A stretch of DNA of 64,000 bases from Durusdinium trenchii (lineage: Eukaryota; Sar; Dinophyceae; Suessiales; Symbiodiniaceae): the NCBI GenBank assembly GCA_963970005.1, contig CAXAMN010020890.1, positions 1,028,046-1,092,045 of the forward strand. Reading direction: 5' to 3'. Positions 48,601-58,701 of the stretch are shown here, piece by piece. Made by a program: the position numbers and the translations under genes. Below the pieces are notes generated by a model. That model was given only the letters and a program-made list of their open reading frames with translations, made no database searches and was not told where the DNA came from. Within the stretch, counting starts at the first letter, position 1, and each line of letters starts with the position of its first letter.

Positions 48601-50218
48601 TAATCTCAATGTATCCCTGAGAAGAGGCTTACATTTGGTGTTTCGAAAGAATGAAAAGACAATGAAGGTCGGCCGGGTCATCGCTCCCTTAAAGGTGTCG
48701 ATCGCCTTGACATCCTTGAAGATTTCTCCTGAGGACCGTGACCAAAGCCGCATCAAGCCTCGCCCAGAGCGTGGTGACGGGTGGAAAACATATGCGAAGT
48801 GGTTTGACCAGGTGGACACATGGATGACCCCGGCTTTGAGATTTCATCACGTCCTGAATTCTCTCCGTTGAAGCATTTTGATACCCTAGAGGCTCAAAAG
48901 CTATGTGATGTGATACTCCGTTGTTCAAATCAAGCGAACGCCTGAGATCTTCCCACATCTCTGGCTCAGACCCACAGAAAAGGTCGCTTTGAGTGATTCT
49001 CCTCGTGTTCAACATCTCCAGGCAGGACATTGCTCGGAGAAACGTGGAACACTGACGTCTTTGCAGAAGTTCGTGACGCGTCGCACGCGTCGCTTGATCT
49101 TGAGATGTACTGATGGGACGAGAAGGACAGGCGATGATCCCAAGTGGCCAAGGAGGGTACAAGCCAGAAATGGAGATGCTCCAGGAGAGGGCATAGGGTT
49201 GGTATGGGTTGGTTAAATATGACCTTGACTCCAGAACTTGGACTTTGCAAGGTGCACACTGCTGCCTGGTGGTCAGGGGATTCTTGGCAAGGAATGCTTG
49301 ATCTAGCATCTTGTTGAAGCCGTTTGCCTTCTGATAGGTGGGGTGATAGGATGTGTTTAGTACAGCCTGAGCTTCTGATCTGTCAACTGTCAGAGGCTGG
49401 CAGGTTGCCCAACCTGAGCTATCTCCAGCTATGATGAAGTCATCGGTGACCTCGCACATATAGCCAGGCAGCCAGGCTGGGTTGTAAAGGATCCATGCTC
49501 AATATATGAAACTATATATAGTATATACTATGAACTTCTAAAATCGATGCACTTAGAATCCCAATCATTAGCAGCTTGATGAATTCTGCGAAGAAAGAGG
49601 AAGCTCTTGGTGTTCTAGACTCATCGCATCCCAGGCTAGTGACTATTAGCTGTTAACTGTTGGACCATTGAGACAAGTGTAGTCAGAAACTTCTGGACCG
49701 ATCGAACGCCAGTGATACATGAAATGGTCAGCTTTTGCTGTCCTTTATAGAATCCTCAATAGCCCGTAGATTCACTAGTTTTGGCCGCGCCAAAGCTTAG
49801 TGGAACAACGATCTATTGCGACAATCTGCAGAGTCCTCATTTGCTTCATGTTCTTGCTTCACATCATTTCCGTTCTAGCTTCTGGAACTTGGTCTGCCAC
49901 TCCCCTTTGCTACGTGCCAAAATGCCATGAGAACAAAGACCCATCACCTACAGAATGTTCTTTCTCAAGCGATTCGTGCCAGACATGGGAACCTTCTCCA
50001 TGAACTCGGACACTCCCCCCAATGGAACACGAAAAAAAACAACGACAACTCTCCCCCCCCGAAACGTCCTGAAAACCACGCTTCCCCCCTCCCGAACCAT
50101 GGAGGTTTCTTCCCCGAGTGCTGGGCTTGGACGCATTGAGCGCCCTCCGCGGTGTTGAAGCTCCGCAGTAGCTCGCCGCTACTGGACCATTCTCGCAGGG
50201 TCCCATCGTCTGAAACGC
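45677..50218 (-). CDS. WD40 repeat protein (partial, multi-exon)
   Basis: WD40 repeats form a beta-propeller protein scaffold. Exons: 50,218-50,133 (VSDDGTLREWSSSGELLRSF), 49,476-49,414 (YMCEVTDDFIIAGDSS), 48,030-47,960 (YVKSLLLCGEYVFTGDY), 47,180-47,124 (NLVQQWHLATGELKAGR), 46,526-46,415 (DHLVAGGGDGRVLLFDRS, EEGLAVSEAVAWL) and 45,728-45,677 (LEICEDRLLVPDRDEDK). The last four join in consistent phase through GT-AG introns: TGDYG|NLVQQW rebuilds a complete blade, and the phase-2 join AVAWLN|LEICED gives the next inner strand. Gly-Asp and Trp positions follow the blade pattern. At least one exon between 49.4 and 48.0 kb is expected (the strand after DSSG). No start, stop or extra domain was found, so the specific function cannot be named. 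Confidence 0.84.
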
Positions 50219-52393
50219 CTGGGACCAACGGACCGAGGCCGTTTGGGCCGGTGGCGAAAGAGGGAGTGCCGTTTGGGCCGTTTGGTGGTGGGGTGAGCTC
50301 AAATGCCAAGTATTGTTGAAGACTATGTGACGATGCATGAGCTCATGTCACTATGTGACATAGTGAGTTTATCAATAGTGACTATATGTAATACTATGTA
50401 AGTATGCATGTCCATTCTGATGGACATTGAGAGTTTGTGGTCGGTCTCTGCGGGTCTCAGATGGACATTTTGGATGGCAATGGCAGTCGTGCGGCGGCAC
50501 TTGATTTTCGGTGGGATGCGTGTTTCATCAACACTCATCTATCATCATCTATCCATTTCGGACTAGGTGGGGGCTTGCATACATCCGCTGCCAAATTAAG
50601 GCCCGCAACATCCCTATGGCGCTATGGAGTGAAGAAGAGTATGCGAAGAGATCCAATTGATGCATCTCTAATTAAGGAGTCAATGCAAATTTCAGTTGGC
50701 TGTTCTAATTTCGCAGAACATCAGAAATTTGGGCAGGATATGCCAGGAAAATCAGTTTCAACCTCCCAAAAAACAGGGGCTATGTTTATTTAGTCTTATT
50801 TGTGGCAGAATCTAAGAGCAATCTGCCGACGAGGCACTGTAAAGCAAAGGACCTTTGCTGGATTCCAAGCTCCTTTTCAGCAGTGCCAAGGCGTCAATCC
50901 AATGACTGATTGCCCCTGTCACCATCAAGGTCGATGGTCCATAGGAACATAAAGAGGAACTCTCTTGTTGAGAGAACCAAGCCTGCACCACCTGGAACAC
51001 CGATATTAACTTCAGTGGAGGAGTGTAGGATGTCTTGATTCAACAAAACCCGGTGAAGCGTTGCGGAAGGATTACTACTATACCCATGTCAACGAACAAC
51101 ATGTCGGATGTCAAGCTCGTGGCAACATCTTCCATGGGTGACGCAATTCATCATCCCCACGCACAGAACTCGGCCATGCAAAGCCAAAGGGCGCTGAGAA
51201 GATCTGGGTTTGCCTCCAAACAGTCCCATGGGGGCACCCTTCCAAAAACACAATACATTAACTACTAATCCGTGGAATGCTCTTGGAGATTGTTCACACA
51301 AACTCTCCTACCAATGCCCAGCCCTTTCAACACTCAGGTTTGAGGAGCCTGATAATTCTTGTTTTAACTTCAATTCAAAGCTTCGGGACATAGCAGTCCT
51401 CAACTTCTGCAAGGCGGTTTGCACCTCATGGTTGTTCGATAATGATCAATGACGTTGGAAGCAAGTGATGCCGGTTCTTAAAACGAAAAGCAACGAACAT
51501 GCAGTGGCACAATGGTCCCTTTGGAAAGGAAGCGGGTTTTCGTTCGAGATTCAAGGCCTGTGAGCAAAATCCAAACAGGACGCGGCCATACAAAGCCACC
51601 CGAGGGTACTACAGCTGGATAACCTGTTCACTCTCCCGTCACACTTGGTTTCAGTTGGGATTACAGTAAGGCTTACAACTGGAGGGCTAAGTTGTTGGTT
51701 CACTCCCCAGCTCTCTATGTTGTAGAATGATGGAAAGGTTACACAAGGCATAGCAAAAACATCCTACAAGGCTTCTCTTCTATGCTTTCACAACAGGAGT
51801 GGCATCACTCAGAAAAAGGATGAGCACGGGAACACCGGAACACTGTTCACCGGATCCCACCCTGAGTGCCACATGTCACGCAGCTATGATCACCAGCTGA
51901 TTATCAGGGACTCCAACTGCTTTAAAAGTCCAGCCTTCTTGAGGCTGACTTCTTTAAAGTCCTCTTCGCCTGACAAAGTCGGGTCGAATTGGTCGAACTG
52001 TCGACTCGCGAGCTCTGTGGAGTTCACTTGGGGGGTTCATTCGAACTCCTGGCACACCACCAGTGATGCAAGTTCCAACAGGTTCGACTGATTGCAAACG
52101 TGGGTAAAGTGACCCCAGCTGTTTCAATCCGAGAGCCCTCTGAAAGGAAAACCGAAATCCATTGGTGGGATAATATTAATGAGGATGGTGATCATCCAAT
52201 AGATCTAATGAGTTGCCAAACTGACTCGTCCCATGATGGTTGAATTGTAGCAAAATTTGGGCACTAGGCTTTCTTGTGTGGGAAGTGTTCCAAACAAATC
52301 CCCCTCAGCTTGGACCAGAGTCTGCTTCACTGCAGGCATATGGCGGCATGAAGGTCCTTCTTTTGACACAGTTGTGGAGATCCAAAGGTCGGG
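50219..52393. other. Stretch without a secure gene
   Basis: Should contain the 5' exons of the WD40 gene and the spacer below the membrane-protein gene. No clear exon was recognised. A 19-base near-perfect palindrome TCACTATGTGACATAGTGA lies at 50,348-50,366. A minus frame at 50,812-51,000 is ordinary. Confidence 0.45.
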
Positions 52394-53347
52394 TCAGCTG
52401 CCGCGCATCTGTGCAAACTCCGCCGAAGACATGGTGACAAACAGCACAAACCCTGTCCAGAAGCCATAGTCACAATGGTAAACCAAACGCTCCGCCACCT
52501 TGGCCTTAAAATTATAATGTTCCTGCTGCCCATCGAAGAGAAGCTTCAACCGCTCTGTCTCAATGTCTCCTCGGAGCCCTGCCATGGCATTGATGAAGAA
52601 CACAAATGTCCAGTAGTCCTGGAGTGTCCACGGTGTGCCATTTGTGACGAAGTGCAATTGCGACACCTTCACCAGTACTGCCATCAAGGCCAAGGGAATG
52701 AGACAAAACACAACGTTTACGATGGTCCACACAAGGCAGAACGCACTACCTGGAGTCTTGCTGAACCTTCTGTGAGTATCGTTGACCGTCTCCCATGCGG
52801 TCACTGGGTTCACCAAGGGCAAAGACTTGAGGGCTGAAAAGTTGGCTGACCGGGTCAAGTAGTGGGAGAAAGCTGCCATGTAATTGGGATGAGGAATGCA
52901 ACACGCAACAATCAAGTAAAATAGAAGCGCAAAGAGCAACAATCCTGCAATGACCCCTTAGCATCGAATCAGTATGTGCCGCTCCAACTTCCATGGTTTG
53001 TCCTCATCTTTGCTTCCCAGGGTTGCCATGTTGTAGATCAGGAAACCAAGGTTGGAGACTGCTCGCCCAAAACGCCATGCAAAGGTCGCCAAACGGCCAA
53101 ATGTGAGGCCCTGCTCAAAAAGGATATGACCACGCACTTCAGGAGCATGTTTCTCGACGAGGTCAGCCCGATACCCTGGGTCCCGAGATTGCATTACGGC
53201 CACATAAATGCAAACGTAAACAATCCAGCAGAGGAACAATACAAGCTGAAGTCCGAATCCAAACACAATGACTCCCTCGATCAGCTGCTCTTTGTGCACG
53301 ACTCGCCCAGCAACCTCCACAGACTCCCAGTGCAACTCAGGTCGCAT
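52394..53347 (-). CDS. Multi-pass membrane protein, unknown family
   Basis: Two exons give what may be a complete protein of about 283 residues. Exon 1 runs from an ATG at 53,347 (MRPELHWESVEVAGRVV) to CTTG|GTTTCC at 53,047; exon 2 runs from TTGCAG|GA at 52,944 to a TGA at 52,394. The 102-base GT-AG intron is in phase 1 and removes a stop that separates the two frames. Hydrophobic segments: residues about 26-49 (GFGLQLVLFLCWIVYVCIYV), 102-118 (LLLFALLFYLIVACC), about 165-190 (CLVWTIVNVVFCLIPLALMA), then YWTFVFFINAMAGL and FWTGFVLFVTM, so four to five membrane passes. The loop between the first two is charged (SRDPGYRADLVEKHAPEVRG). I do not recognise the family. It has far fewer introns than its neighbours, and a spliced-leader-like sequence lies 88 bases upstream of the ATG. 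Confidence 0.64.
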
Positions 53348-53434
53348 CAGGTTCTTTCCCAAGGTGCAACGCGTGCTACCAGGGCTTTTCTTGTGGTTTG
53401 GAATGCATCATAGGCTAAATACTGCCACAGGCAG

Positions 53435-53446
53435 CTTGAGCCAAAA
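53435..53446 (-). other. Spliced-leader relic (TTTTGGCTCAAG)
   Basis: Read on the minus strand these 12 bases equal the last 12 of the conserved 22-nt dinoflagellate spliced leader, which is trans-spliced to mRNA 5' ends. A genomic copy just upstream of an intron-poor gene is the known sign of an mRNA reinserted by reverse transcription. The rest of the leader (CCGTAGCCA) is not present. A 12-base match by chance in both strands of this window has odds of roughly one in a hundred. Confidence 0.5.
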
Positions 53447-54837
53447 GCATGTTCAGAAGAGATTGACATGATCTGCTCCGCTCCACACCCGGTGGAAGCT
53501 CTTTAGGTGATGGCTGATGTCAATATTCCTTCGGTTCAGCCACTTCCATCCTCCGATTCAATAAACTCAGCCAAATCCTGAGATGAGAAAGATCGTTGGA
53601 CCTAGCCAACCACTCTGGCCTTTCAACTTGTCATGCAGCTTGCGATATCCAGTCGAGGGATCCTCAAGCAGCAGCGCCTCAAGAGCGCGGATGCACAGGC
53701 TTCCAAAGGCAAGAAATTAAAATCAAGTCACAGTGACTCCAGGATCAATGGCGTAATTTCAAGGCAATCGCCAAAGCAACCAGGGCTTCGGCACCAACAA
53801 AAGAAGGAACAAACCTGTCCGACAGTCCCAAAACTGTTTGAAAGAGGTACATATGGGATGAAATCCGAAGAGCGAACAGGTGGTGTTCACTCACTCACTC
53901 ACTCACTCACTCACTCACTCACTCACTCCCTCCACGTAAATGGTCCAATGATTCCAGTATTCCACTATTTCATGGAGTGTCCAACCAGAACTTCACCAGT
54001 CCACGTGTCTCTCCAACCAGCCAGGCTTCATCGCACCTCCAGGCGTTCCAACAGCTTCGCCTCTTCCATGGCTCGCACGCAGCGCTGCGGCGGCTCACTT
54101 GGCTCACGGAGTGACACCGATTTTTTCATCTTCTGCGAATGGTTCAGTTCTGCAGATGTGGATGTCGCAGCTTGATGTTTCATGAGTTTTCATCTTCTGC
54201 AAATGGTTCAGATGTTCGAAAACATGCGGATGCCGCATGTTTAGAGACCTTGTAGTACCCAAAGGAAGCATCAAACCTTAGGTTTGATCTGTAGTGGGGA
54301 ATGTTGAAGGAGTGTTCTGTGTTTGTACGTGCTGGTCTTTTCCGTAGATGGTTCGGCAGCGAGGTTCAAACTTCCAATGCACGGGGGCATCCCTAGGATC
54401 TATCATTTCTAGAGACTGTGATTCCAAATCACTCAACTTGGAAGCTGGAAAAAAAGCTTCCAAACCTGGCTCTGAACACCTAAACGTTCTTGTCCCACCT
54501 GGGCTGTTGCACGTTTGTCTTTTCAGAGCTGTGCCCAACTACCTTGCATCAGCCGGAGCCTCACAGGGGCACAAAGTCATCAAGTCCCAACAGTGCCTGA
54601 CGGCCAGGTAGGCACTTTTGGTGTCTTCCGTAACTCACGGCATCGGAGTGTTCACCAAATATAATATCCGGATGTCAGGATGTTGAGCACTTCCGCCGAA
54701 TCCACTCAGATGAAGTTCTGGCTTATCACTGTGAATAGACCACCTATCAATACCATCCAACAGGATTCTTGAGGTCATCACCCTTCAGTCAAAGAGAAAG
54801 GACCCCTCTTCAGTCTCTGAAAAAGGCTCCATTTTTC
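53447..54837. other. Stretch without a secure gene
   Basis: Upstream spacer of the membrane-protein gene. It contains a (TCAC)n microsatellite at 53,888-53,928. A plus-strand open frame of 180 codons (53,633-54,175) runs straight through the microsatellite and shows no domain; I do not call it. Confidence 0.5.
53888..53928. repeat. (TCAC)n microsatellite
   Basis: About ten perfect TCAC units. Confidence 0.9.
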
Positions 54838-54925
54838 CTGAAGGCGTGCAGCTTTGGCACCACCACCTCCTCCACAAGCAGGCGCCGCAAGACTGTCTTC
54901 GGATGTCCCAGAATGGCACCCGAAT
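54838..54925 (-). CDS. Exon of an unknown gene
   Basis: After a TTCATGTTCCCATCAG acceptor the minus strand encodes LGHPKTVLRRLLVEEVVVP and KLHAF; third positions are strongly G/C (about 17 of 24), while the competing Gly-rich frame is A/T-rich there. The exon can end at TTCAG|GAAAAA, a GA donor, or run on. No family is recognised and no neighbouring exon was linked. Confidence 0.45.
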
Positions 54926-57900
54926 CTGATGGGAACATGAAGGGAACATGGGCCCAAATCTGTCTTGCCCGACGCGTCTTTGTGATCACTGTTTTCAAGC
55001 AAAAATAACAGTGATAGAACTTGAACCACAAAGACAGAATGATGTCCAACTTGGTGATTGGAACCGCTAATGTTCCATCTACTCAAGACTGAACGTATAT
55101 AAATAGAAAGACTAGCACCTCCCACATGTCATCATTTGTCTATTTTGTGAGGGTTGCTGAAGATCGGGCTGGTCATACCAAGCAGAAAGTGGGATCTGCA
55201 TGGGTGACACCATCTATTTGCGTCTATCAGTCTATCATATACACACTTAGTGGAAGTTACACTGTAGCGATTAAGCACAGGCATAGATATGGATGTGTCA
55301 GGAACCTTGCGAAGTGGAAGAAGCGAATGGTAGAACACTAGCAAACCAGTACTAGGATTTGCCTTTTTGCCCATGTCAGACAAACAAACATTTTGGTTCA
55401 ACATGGTTCAACCCTTCAGGGCCTCACCTTAAGAAACTTGAGAATCATCCTCCACCGCATTTTGCTCGATGCCTTTCCTTAGTCGGCCCATCTACGACAA
55501 GTCCCGGAGGATACAACCACCCTTCCGTTCTGAAACAAACTGCTTTCATCTCACAAAGCAGTTCGACACCCCCCCAAGGACCCCCAGGATTGCCAGATCA
55601 CCTCCAACCTTGCTCGGGAGCCTTCTGGAGAGCTTGAAATTTCTATGATGGCGGAGAAAAATGGCCGAGCCAGTAGAAAAGAAAAGCCGGGGCCCCCTTT
55701 AGCCAAGAATCAAATCCTTTTCGGTGACTTCGAGATCTCCTTCCAACTCCTCTTCGGCCTGACAAGACCCGTCTGGAGTTCCCAGAGACCCCTGTCACGA
55801 GTCAACGCTCACGGGCCAAGCTTTGGGCCAAGGCTTTTCGGATTCGAGTGATGAGGGCCACAGGTCCTTTGAGCTTTGGGCCACATTGAACCACTGCTCC
55901 TTTTCACGACCTTCAAGTCTTCAAGTGTTCGATGCTTTGGCAGCTGCGAGAATGGGACCTAAACCATGCCAAGTAGCTGATTTTTCTCCCAAACTCTTCA
56001 GCCCCTCCACCAAGCACTATGCATGGTTTAACACCGGCCTGCTCAGCCTCTTCATCCATCTTGGCATCCACCGGCCTCAGGTTCTCCGCGGACGTGGCTG
56101 AAGAGTCGAAGAAGGAGCTTTTTGTTGGATGGGGAGGTTTCTTTGGGATCTTGAACTCTTGTTGATTCCACTCCTCTGTGCTCCCTAGGCTTGTGACAAG
56201 AGAAGCTGGAATGGTTTGAGCCAAGCTGTGTGAATCCGAGCAGCTCAAATAGTCTGGCCCTCTAAGATATGCAAAATAACGGCCTGAAGAGTTCATCACA
56301 CTCTTGCTAAGCAGAATCCTCAGCACTGATGATTCCCCAATGTTTGCTCCATGCGCTAGAGGCATATGCGGCATACCCATTAAAGTTGGGCATGAGCCCC
56401 AGTAACTCTGCCTGTCTAATCGTTGGATCGCCAATTGGCTGGTGCTCAAGCCACTGGTGCTCAAGAAACATGTCCGACGAGCTCTGGTCCCAGCAGTGCA
56501 TATCCACCCGGATCAACCGCATGTTCGCTCAGTCCCCAGGCCCATCGCTTCGAAAAAACCTGGAGCAGCCGGCATCAGTGGCTTGGTGGCAGGCAGGCAG
56601 TGTGCTTCGCGCACCGGATGCAGCAGAAGGGAGAGGGAAAAGGAGCTCGGATGGCTTAAGACTTTCGTTGTTCTGGGATGTTCTGGGTCTAGAGTCTCTG
56701 AGAGGCTTTGAGCATCCTCCCAAGATCCACCAGCAAACAGAGATGAACTGGACAGTCCCACGTGATTTCTGATTGATCAGGATGGGTCGGCCGATGGCAG
56801 TGTTGGTGACTGATGCTGAACCCGAGTCTTGTTCAAATGAACCTCTAGCAGTCGGAAGCATGCAAGAATCATGTCATGCCCTCTTAGACTCCAGTCTGCA
56901 GAAAATCACTTGGGAATGTATGGACACGGAAAGGGAAAGCAAAGGTCCCTTGATACATTCTAGCCTTCAAATTGTTCCATCATCCACCTAGACTGTTACC
57001 TGCTTGCCTCTGGTGCCAGGAGAGGGAACCAAATCACGACCCATGACATTCCAACCATGTGCGAATCCATTGGTCCTGATCCCAGCAGACACCATCTGCA
57101 AACCAGCAGGGACTTCAAGGCATTAAATTTACTGGATCTTCGCAATCAATTGCAACAAGACGTGAAGGCTAGCAAACAGTCCAGCTGGAGTCCAGCTACC
57201 AGGTATACCACTCAAAAAAGCAGCAAGATGCAGCAAGACTTGTTCCAGAATCTTTGAAGTTTGAAGCAATTCCCAGTTCCCTGGCGTCCCATACCCATCT
57301 TGCAGTGCCTTGTGGGACCCTTTGGCGGTGCATTGTCACTCAGAGGGGCCTGCAAGACATGGCATGAAGAAATCCGTTGCTCCGAGTCCAAATGGCTTGG
57401 CACTTGCGCAAAGAAGCGACGCAAACTTCTCCAACACCCAAAGCATGGTGATTAGATTAGATGGAATATACATGATCAGGGGGGGTCGACAGAAGAAAAA
57501 CGAGCTGGGTGCTGGCTGTTTGAATGTCTTTATTTGCAACGGACCGACCTCAGTCCTGACAAGTTCATGACCAAAGTGTCACGAGGGAAGAGCAGCAAAG
57601 AGTTGTGGAATCAACTTGCTTCAAACAAATGTCCGTCTGGGGTCCCTTCAGAAGCTTTTCAGATGCAGAAATTCAGTACCAAGAATGTTACATGAATATT
57701 GATGAATATAGCACTGCGCATCAAATCTGCGAGGCTCTGTCGAACACGCTGTTTCGCTGGTCAACAACAGTCCAGCCTGCGCACCCAAAGGAACACGTTC
57801 TAAGTCCTGGCATCTTTGAAGGCAGGTGAGCTGGTGCTTCGTGCTTTGGTACTTCGTGATGACTTTCGGCTGTTCCGTCCACAAGTCCACCACCCAAACT

Positions 57901-58625
57901 CCTTGAGTTCCACGATTCTCTTTCGGATACAAAACGCTACTGGAAATATGAAATAACGGTAGTTGTCAGGGTCACTGCAGATTCTCACCCATTGTCCGTA
58001 CCATACACATCTGTACACAATTGCTGGAGATTACTGATCCTCCAAAATAGTAAGTCAAAAAATAGAACTGCTGGAGGTGTCTCAACTTGTATGAAGGTCC
58101 TCCCAGCCCTGCAAGAACGCGTCCCGCGTCCTTGGCACTGGGCATGCCTGTGACTCGCTCCATCGTGGTCCCAGTGACACGGCCTCCGGAGCTCGAACAC
58201 GGTTTGGCCCACCTCCAAGCGCATTGGTCCAGTTTTGTTGGCCTACATGGTCCCCATCCCCAGTTCCAAGCTCTCATCCCACTGAGTTTCGGTTTCCTTG
58301 AACAAACCCAGAGTGCACATGAGCAACATGCTCAATTGCTAGCTGCATGGAGAAGATTGCTAGTACTACTAGCGCTAGACTTTTGGGGTGCAAAACTCAT
58401 GGAAAGGCCACAGAATAACAGCAGATGAGAAAATGTTGACAGGTTCTTTTTCCAAAGAACATGTTGTAAAACATCTTCACCAATACCAAAAAGAACTCAA
58501 AAATGCTCACGACCCATGCAAAAAGGGAGCACAAGATTCGTCCCTGTCCAAAAAAAGGGGCACCAGTACCGGTGACTCTGGATGACCCCCACCGGCCCCG
58601 CTCGGCCGCCGAGGCGCCAAGGCAC
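54926..58625. other. Stretch with unlinked possible exons
   Basis: Minus-strand candidates: 56,006-56,107 (ENLRPVDAKMDEEAEQ, possible GC donor), 56,420-56,515 (MRLIRVDMHCWDQSSSD), 56,778-56,822 (SVTNTAIGRPILINQ), 57,340-57,424 (RRFFAQVPSHLDSEQ, possible GC donor) and 58,090-58,240 (two or three competing frames, one with VGQTVFELRRPCHW, another with TRDAFLQGWEDLHT). Each has some codon bias and a usable splice site, but none could be joined in phase or assigned to a family. Confidence 0.4.
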
Positions 58626-58701
58626 CTTGCTGGTCCACCACAGGCCCCCGAGGCAGCAAAGGCGGTTCGATGGGTCCCTCATCCGCCTCGGGTGTGCCAG
58701 T
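58626..58701 (-). CDS. Exon of an unknown gene (Pro-rich)
   Basis: A strong pyrimidine-rich acceptor (CTTCGGCACCTCCTGCAG) at 58,702 is followed by 25 codons, TPEADEGPIEPPLLPRGPVV plus a few, ending at CAAG|GTGCCT. The Pro/Glu-rich product looks like a linker. The next exon may lie at 58.1-58.25 kb. Confidence 0.45.

Noticed and set aside
48689-49459. 256-codon minus-strand open frame
   Set aside because: Only the first residues (a WD40 strand) look like protein and end at a good GT donor; the rest reads as intron.
56215-56223. TTGGCTCAA on the minus strand as a leader relic
   Set aside because: Only nine bases match and the final G is absent; likely chance.
57261-57455. Plus-strand frame with an F-box-like SLRGACKTWHEEI
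   Set aside because: One weak motif against the direction of all other genes; the opposite strand has an equally plausible exon.
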